A stretch of DNA of 17,470 nt from Candidatus Rhabdochlamydia sp. GTDB lineage: Bacteria > Chlamydiota > Chlamydiia > Chlamydiales > Rhabdochlamydiaceae. The stretch spans positions 1 to 17,470 of the forward strand of contig JASHWX010000164.1 of assembly GCA_030043815.1 (NCBI GenBank), in the 5' to 3' direction. A program made the position numbers and the translations under genes. Of the stretch, positions 15,345-17,470 are shown piece after piece (the stretch's first letter is position 1; each line of letters begins with the position of its first letter). The notes under the pieces are model-generated. The model was not told the origin of the DNA. It made no database searches and worked only from the letters and a program-made list of their open reading frames with translations.

Positions 15345-16025
15345 ATGGCAGCAAGAATAACTTATACTGGCAAATTAAATTTAGATATTGATGTTCGGCT
15401 CTTGAGAGCGGCAGAAAATAACCTTCCGTCTGAAGATTCATTCTATTCTCGTCTGGAAAATCTTGAAGGCCGCTGGACAATTGCTCGAATTGACAATCAG
15501 ATCGAGGCAACTGCTTTGTATAAAGCTTTGAGCTCTAAAGCAGATGGAAGCTCTTTCTCGTCGAGAGTGAAAACAATCGCTGAAGCTTCTCGTCCTGATG
15601 GGGATGAAAATCTGTCTTTTTGGCTTCCGCTGTCTCTTATGAAGCCAGAGGGCCGCGTTCAATTCCGGGTAGATGACGCACTCTTTGATTTAGAAATCGA
15701 TTATGACCCCAAGGGTTTTGAAAATTATAAAAAAATGGTCGCACTGATTTTCAACAAGTTTGCTTGGGGCCAAAGGCCCAAAACTCCCATCACTGTTAAT
15801 TTTGATGCAGGCAACTGCAAACTTTTCATTCGCGGCACAGGGCCTAATATGAGCTGGGACAAAGGCATTGAGTTGTCCCAAGTCGATGGCAAGCATATCT
15901 ATGAAATGCCTGCGGATTGCGGAGAATTTGAGTTTAAATTTCTACGCGATGACAAGCATTGGGAACAAGGACCGAATCACATTGCCAAAGGCGGCCAGGC
16001 TCAAACTATCAATCCCTTATTCTAA
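15345..16025 (+). CDS. Hypothetical protein with C-terminal starch-binding-like (CBM20/48-type) domain
   Basis: The protein has 226 residues from the ATG that follows the GGAGG site; an in-frame TTG 12 bases earlier overlaps that site and is rejected. Residues 1-130 are unassigned, mixed alpha/beta, with no signal peptide. Residues about 148-226 look like a small beta-sandwich of the starch-binding kind: ITVNFDAGNCKLFIRGTGP, then MSWDKGIEL (W171), then FEFKFLRDDKHWEQGPNHIA (W206, N211). The rising pattern of a short strand, SWDKG turn, aromatic strand and WE.G.NH loop resembles carbohydrate-binding modules attached to glycogen and starch enzymes. There are no catalytic motifs. A glycogen-linked role is possible, since Chlamydiae store glycogen, but sugar binding is inferred only. 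It stands alone and converges on the 16080 gene. Confidence 0.75.
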   Translation: MAARITYTGKLNLDIDVRLLRAAENNLPSEDSFYSRLENLEGRWTIARIDNQIEATALYKALSSKADGSSFSSRVKTIAEASRPDGDENLSFWLPLSLMKPEGRVQFRVDDALFDLEIDYDPKGFENYKKMVALIFNKFAWGQRPKTPITVNFDAGNCKLFIRGTGPNMSWDKGIELSQVDGKHIYEMPADCGEFEFKFLRDDKHWEQGPNHIAKGGQAQTINPLF

Positions 16026-16080
16026 GAGTCTGTCTGGGCTTTGTTGCGTAAATGATAATTTTCACCACAGAGACAAACTC
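16026..16080. repeat. Short inverted repeat between convergent genes, with insertion-sequence-like motif
   Basis: GAGTCTGTCT at 16026-16035 pairs with AGACAAACTC at 16071-16080 in nine of ten positions, filling the entire gap between two convergent genes. Just inside the left arm lies GGGCTTTGTTGCGTAAAT (16036-16053), which resembles terminal sequences of some IS5/IS903-like insertion sequences. It may be a relic tip or a weak shared terminator. The loop is 35 bases and no T-run is present, so neither reading is strong. Confidence 0.3.
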
Positions 16081-16847
16081 TAATTCATCGCAAGGGACAG
16101 CCTTTGGCCGATTTCCGTGCAGCTTAGCTGTCTGATATGATGATTGGTCAGAGGTGGAATTGCCGGGTTATTGAAAATAAAAAAGGGTTCGGCTCCGGGA
16201 TTTGACAATGTGCCCAATTCATTCAAATTGCCGATATGGTCGGGATGGTGCGAGATCATTGCATGGAGATACGCCCGTTCAATCTTTGCGCTCAAGCTGA
16301 GTCGTTCGCATTTGGCAATTTGCTCTTGATCACTTAAGCGATTGAGTGTTTGTGCATATTCTTGAATTTCTTCAAACTCTCTTTCAGAATGGAGATAATA
16401 CGCTAGTAAAGGTTTAATTTCTTCGAGCCTTTGCTCGCTCATCCCAGGGATCTGCTGCCAATTGATTCTTTTACTGGTCAATAGATTCTGGATATCCACG
16501 GGGTGCATCGCGGTCAAATCTTGATAATGACGTCTAACCTCGCGCCTTTTATGCAAAAAATATTCATTGATCATGTATTGCGCGTCTAATTTGTCAGAAA
16601 CGTAATTCGCAGGAAAATATAAAAGGATCATTCCGATGCCAGTCACGGGGAGCAATATCGGAGAGAAAAAACCCGTTACAATCAATCCACCGAGGGCAAG
16701 GGAGACCCAGGCGACTACCGTGCTGACCGCTGCTGACTTATACATGATCGATTTCCACTCGAGTTCGCAATCTGAGCTGCGGATCATCTTTTCTAATACC
16801 CCTTCGCGGAATCGTTGAGGCAAGGATTGAGTGGCTGCAACTGCCAT
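16080..16847 (-). CDS. Hypothetical membrane protein with two central transmembrane helices
   Basis: The 255-residue protein has a soluble N-terminal 35 residues. Then come two hydrophobic helices at about 38-62 and 63-82 (STVVAWVSLALGGLIVTGFF and the SPILLPVTGIGMILLYFPANY region), separated by a proline-containing turn. The remaining 170 residues are charged, mostly helical and soluble. They include EQRLEEIKPLLAYYLHSEREFEEIQEYAQTL-type heptad-like stretches. A paired hydrophobic hairpin with cytosolic tails is reminiscent of chlamydial inclusion membrane proteins, which carry a bilobed hydrophobic domain. This is only a topological likeness. An AGGAG ribosome binding site precedes the ATG by about six bases. 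No family recognised. Confidence 0.75.
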   Translation of the reverse strand: MAVAATQSLPQRFREGVLEKMIRSSDCELEWKSIMYKSAAVSTVVAWVSLALGGLIVTGFFSPILLPVTGIGMILLYFPANYVSDKLDAQYMINEYFLHKRREVRRHYQDLTAMHPVDIQNLLTSKRINWQQIPGMSEQRLEEIKPLLAYYLHSEREFEEIQEYAQTLNRLSDQEQIAKCERLSLSAKIERAYLHAMISHHPDHIGNLNELGTLSNPGAEPFFIFNNPAIPPLTNHHIRQLSCTEIGQRLSLAMN

Positions 16848-16884
16848 GGTTAACTCCTAAGAAATTTTTCGGGAAAATGATATC

Positions 16885-17343
16885 TCAAAGCTGATTTATT
16901 TTGAAAAAGTCATTTTTCCAATAGTAATGGTCCAGGATTCCAGAGGGGTCTCGGCCTAGAATGATGTACGAGAGATACAATGCTTCCACGGAGGAGAGCC
17001 CTTGGGAAGGGAGGGGGCAGTCCTCTTGGCGGCGGGGATACGCTGTCCGGTAATTGGCTGGAAGGCTGCGTTTTTGGAAAAGATGGGGCCGGGGGAGCTG
17101 CCGCTCCATGAGGGCGGCATAGCGCCAGGTGCCGTCGATCAAAAAGATCCCCCCATCGCGGTCAGCCTTGGAGAGGGGCGGTGCGTCGAGAGTGAGAAGA
17201 AAATAATGGGTAAGATCGGGGAGGCTCTCTTTGGGATAGGTGAAGAAGAGGCAGTCCGGCCTCTGTTCAAGCCCTCGCAGACTGCATTTTTTCAGATTTT
17301 CTTTCCGGTGGCGCAAAATAATGGTGGGCGGAAATTTAAACAT
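16885..17343 (-). CDS. Tsr3-like (DUF367-type) putative rRNA aminocarboxypropyltransferase
   Basis: The 152-residue protein resembles Tsr3, the enzyme that in eukaryotes and archaea adds the aminocarboxypropyl group of S-adenosylmethionine to small-subunit rRNA. The order of segments fits. TIILRHRKENLKKCSLRGL (about 8-26) matches the N-terminal LRHPK.....CS region, and APPLSKADRDGG (54-65) the phosphate/methionine-side loop. FLIDGTWRYAA (67-77) stands for the D-C-S/T-W element. AYPRRQEDCPLPSQGLSSVEALYLSYIILG matches the NPVNYG..YKLS..EA.AA.L.I.G block, and DHYYWKNDFFKIN the closing F.WG..F...N. Bacterial relatives exist as I recall, but their target is uncertain. A DTW-domain protein is the alternative. 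It is 37 bases from the upstream membrane-protein gene on the same strand. Confidence 0.6.
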   Translation of the reverse strand: MFKFPPTIILRHRKENLKKCSLRGLEQRPDCLFFTYPKESLPDLTHYFLLTLDAPPLSKADRDGGIFLIDGTWRYAALMERQLPRPHLFQKRSLPANYRTAYPRRQEDCPLPSQGLSSVEALYLSYIILGRDPSGILDHYYWKNDFFKINQL

Positions 17344-17415
17344 TTTTTATAGATAAGGAGTTGGGGTCGAAAAAAGAAGAAGTATAGTGTACCAGCAGGA
17401 TTATTTTCAATAATT

Positions 17416-17470
17416 ATGCACATTTTATTTGCTTTTGTTATTTGTTTGTTGAGTTCTGCGAATTGTGCTC
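17416..17470 (+). CDS. Start of a probable exported protein, truncated by window edge
   Basis: An ATG at 17416 opens a frame that stays open to the window end and reads MHILFAFVICLLSSANCA. That is a typical short signal peptide, hydrophobic through residue 12, with a possible cleavage after ANCA or a non-canonical lipid-attachment cysteine at 17. The upstream 72 bases are AT-rich and free of other genes. The nearest purine-rich site, AGGA at 17397-17400, is 15 bases away, farther than usual. Only 18 codons are seen, so identity is unknown. Confidence 0.4.
   Translation, partial: MHILFAFVICLLSSANCA

Noticed and set aside
1..17470. tRNA, rRNA or CRISPR array
   Set aside because: No cloverleaf, rRNA-like stretch or regularly spaced direct repeats were seen on either strand.

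Overview
The window reads as a chromosome segment from an environmental (amoeba-symbiont type) member of the Chlamydiae. Two gene blocks support this. One runs ptr/insulinase, plastid-type plsB, rng, then plsX, rpmF and a YceD-like gene. The other is pcnB with lpxB. As I remember the Chlamydia trachomatis gene order, both neighbourhoods exist there. The plsB product is the soluble plant/chlamydial type with an SGGRDR motif, which is a strong lineage hint. The species cannot be named from the sequence alone. Apart from yebC at the left edge, the recognisable core genes lie on the minus strand. Four of the lineage-specific-looking genes lie on the plus strand.

Layout: 2-487 is the 3' part of yebC. 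It is followed by a 161-bp nearly perfect palindromic repeat (493-653). Next come a plus-strand lipase-like protein with a C-terminal hydrophobic anchor (698-2137) and a collapsed 29-bp copy of the same repeat at its stop codon. Bases 2172-5761 hold a minus-strand pair, an M16 insulinase-type protease followed by a VTT/TVP38 membrane protein. Bases 5925-7675 hold two plus-strand genes, a putative actin-fragmin-kinase/PI-kinase-like protein and a small partner; they sit between ptr and plsB, which I recall as neighbours in C. trachomatis. Bases 7672-12068 hold the minus-strand run YceD-like, rpmF, plsX, rng, plsB (ribosome and phospholipid genes), split between plsX and rng by a second palindromic element (10226-10407) flanked by TAAT. 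Bases 12139-15222 hold pcnB, an alpha/beta hydrolase and lpxB, tightly overlapping. Bases 15345-17470 hold a starch-binding-like protein, a two-helix membrane protein, a Tsr3-like protein and the start of a probable secreted protein.

How the genes work together: PlsX makes acyl-phosphate and PlsB acylates glycerol-3-phosphate, so phospholipid initiation is coded beside ribosomal protein L32 and RNase G. LpxB makes the lipid A disaccharide, and PcnB and RNase G act on RNA decay. The lipase-like, kinase-like and carbohydrate-binding-like proteins are plausible host-interaction or storage factors, but that is inference. The most unusual items are the kinase-like insertion, the two unrelated hairpin elements of similar build, the bacterial Tsr3-like protein, and a promoter that would make the 698 gene's transcript leaderless.
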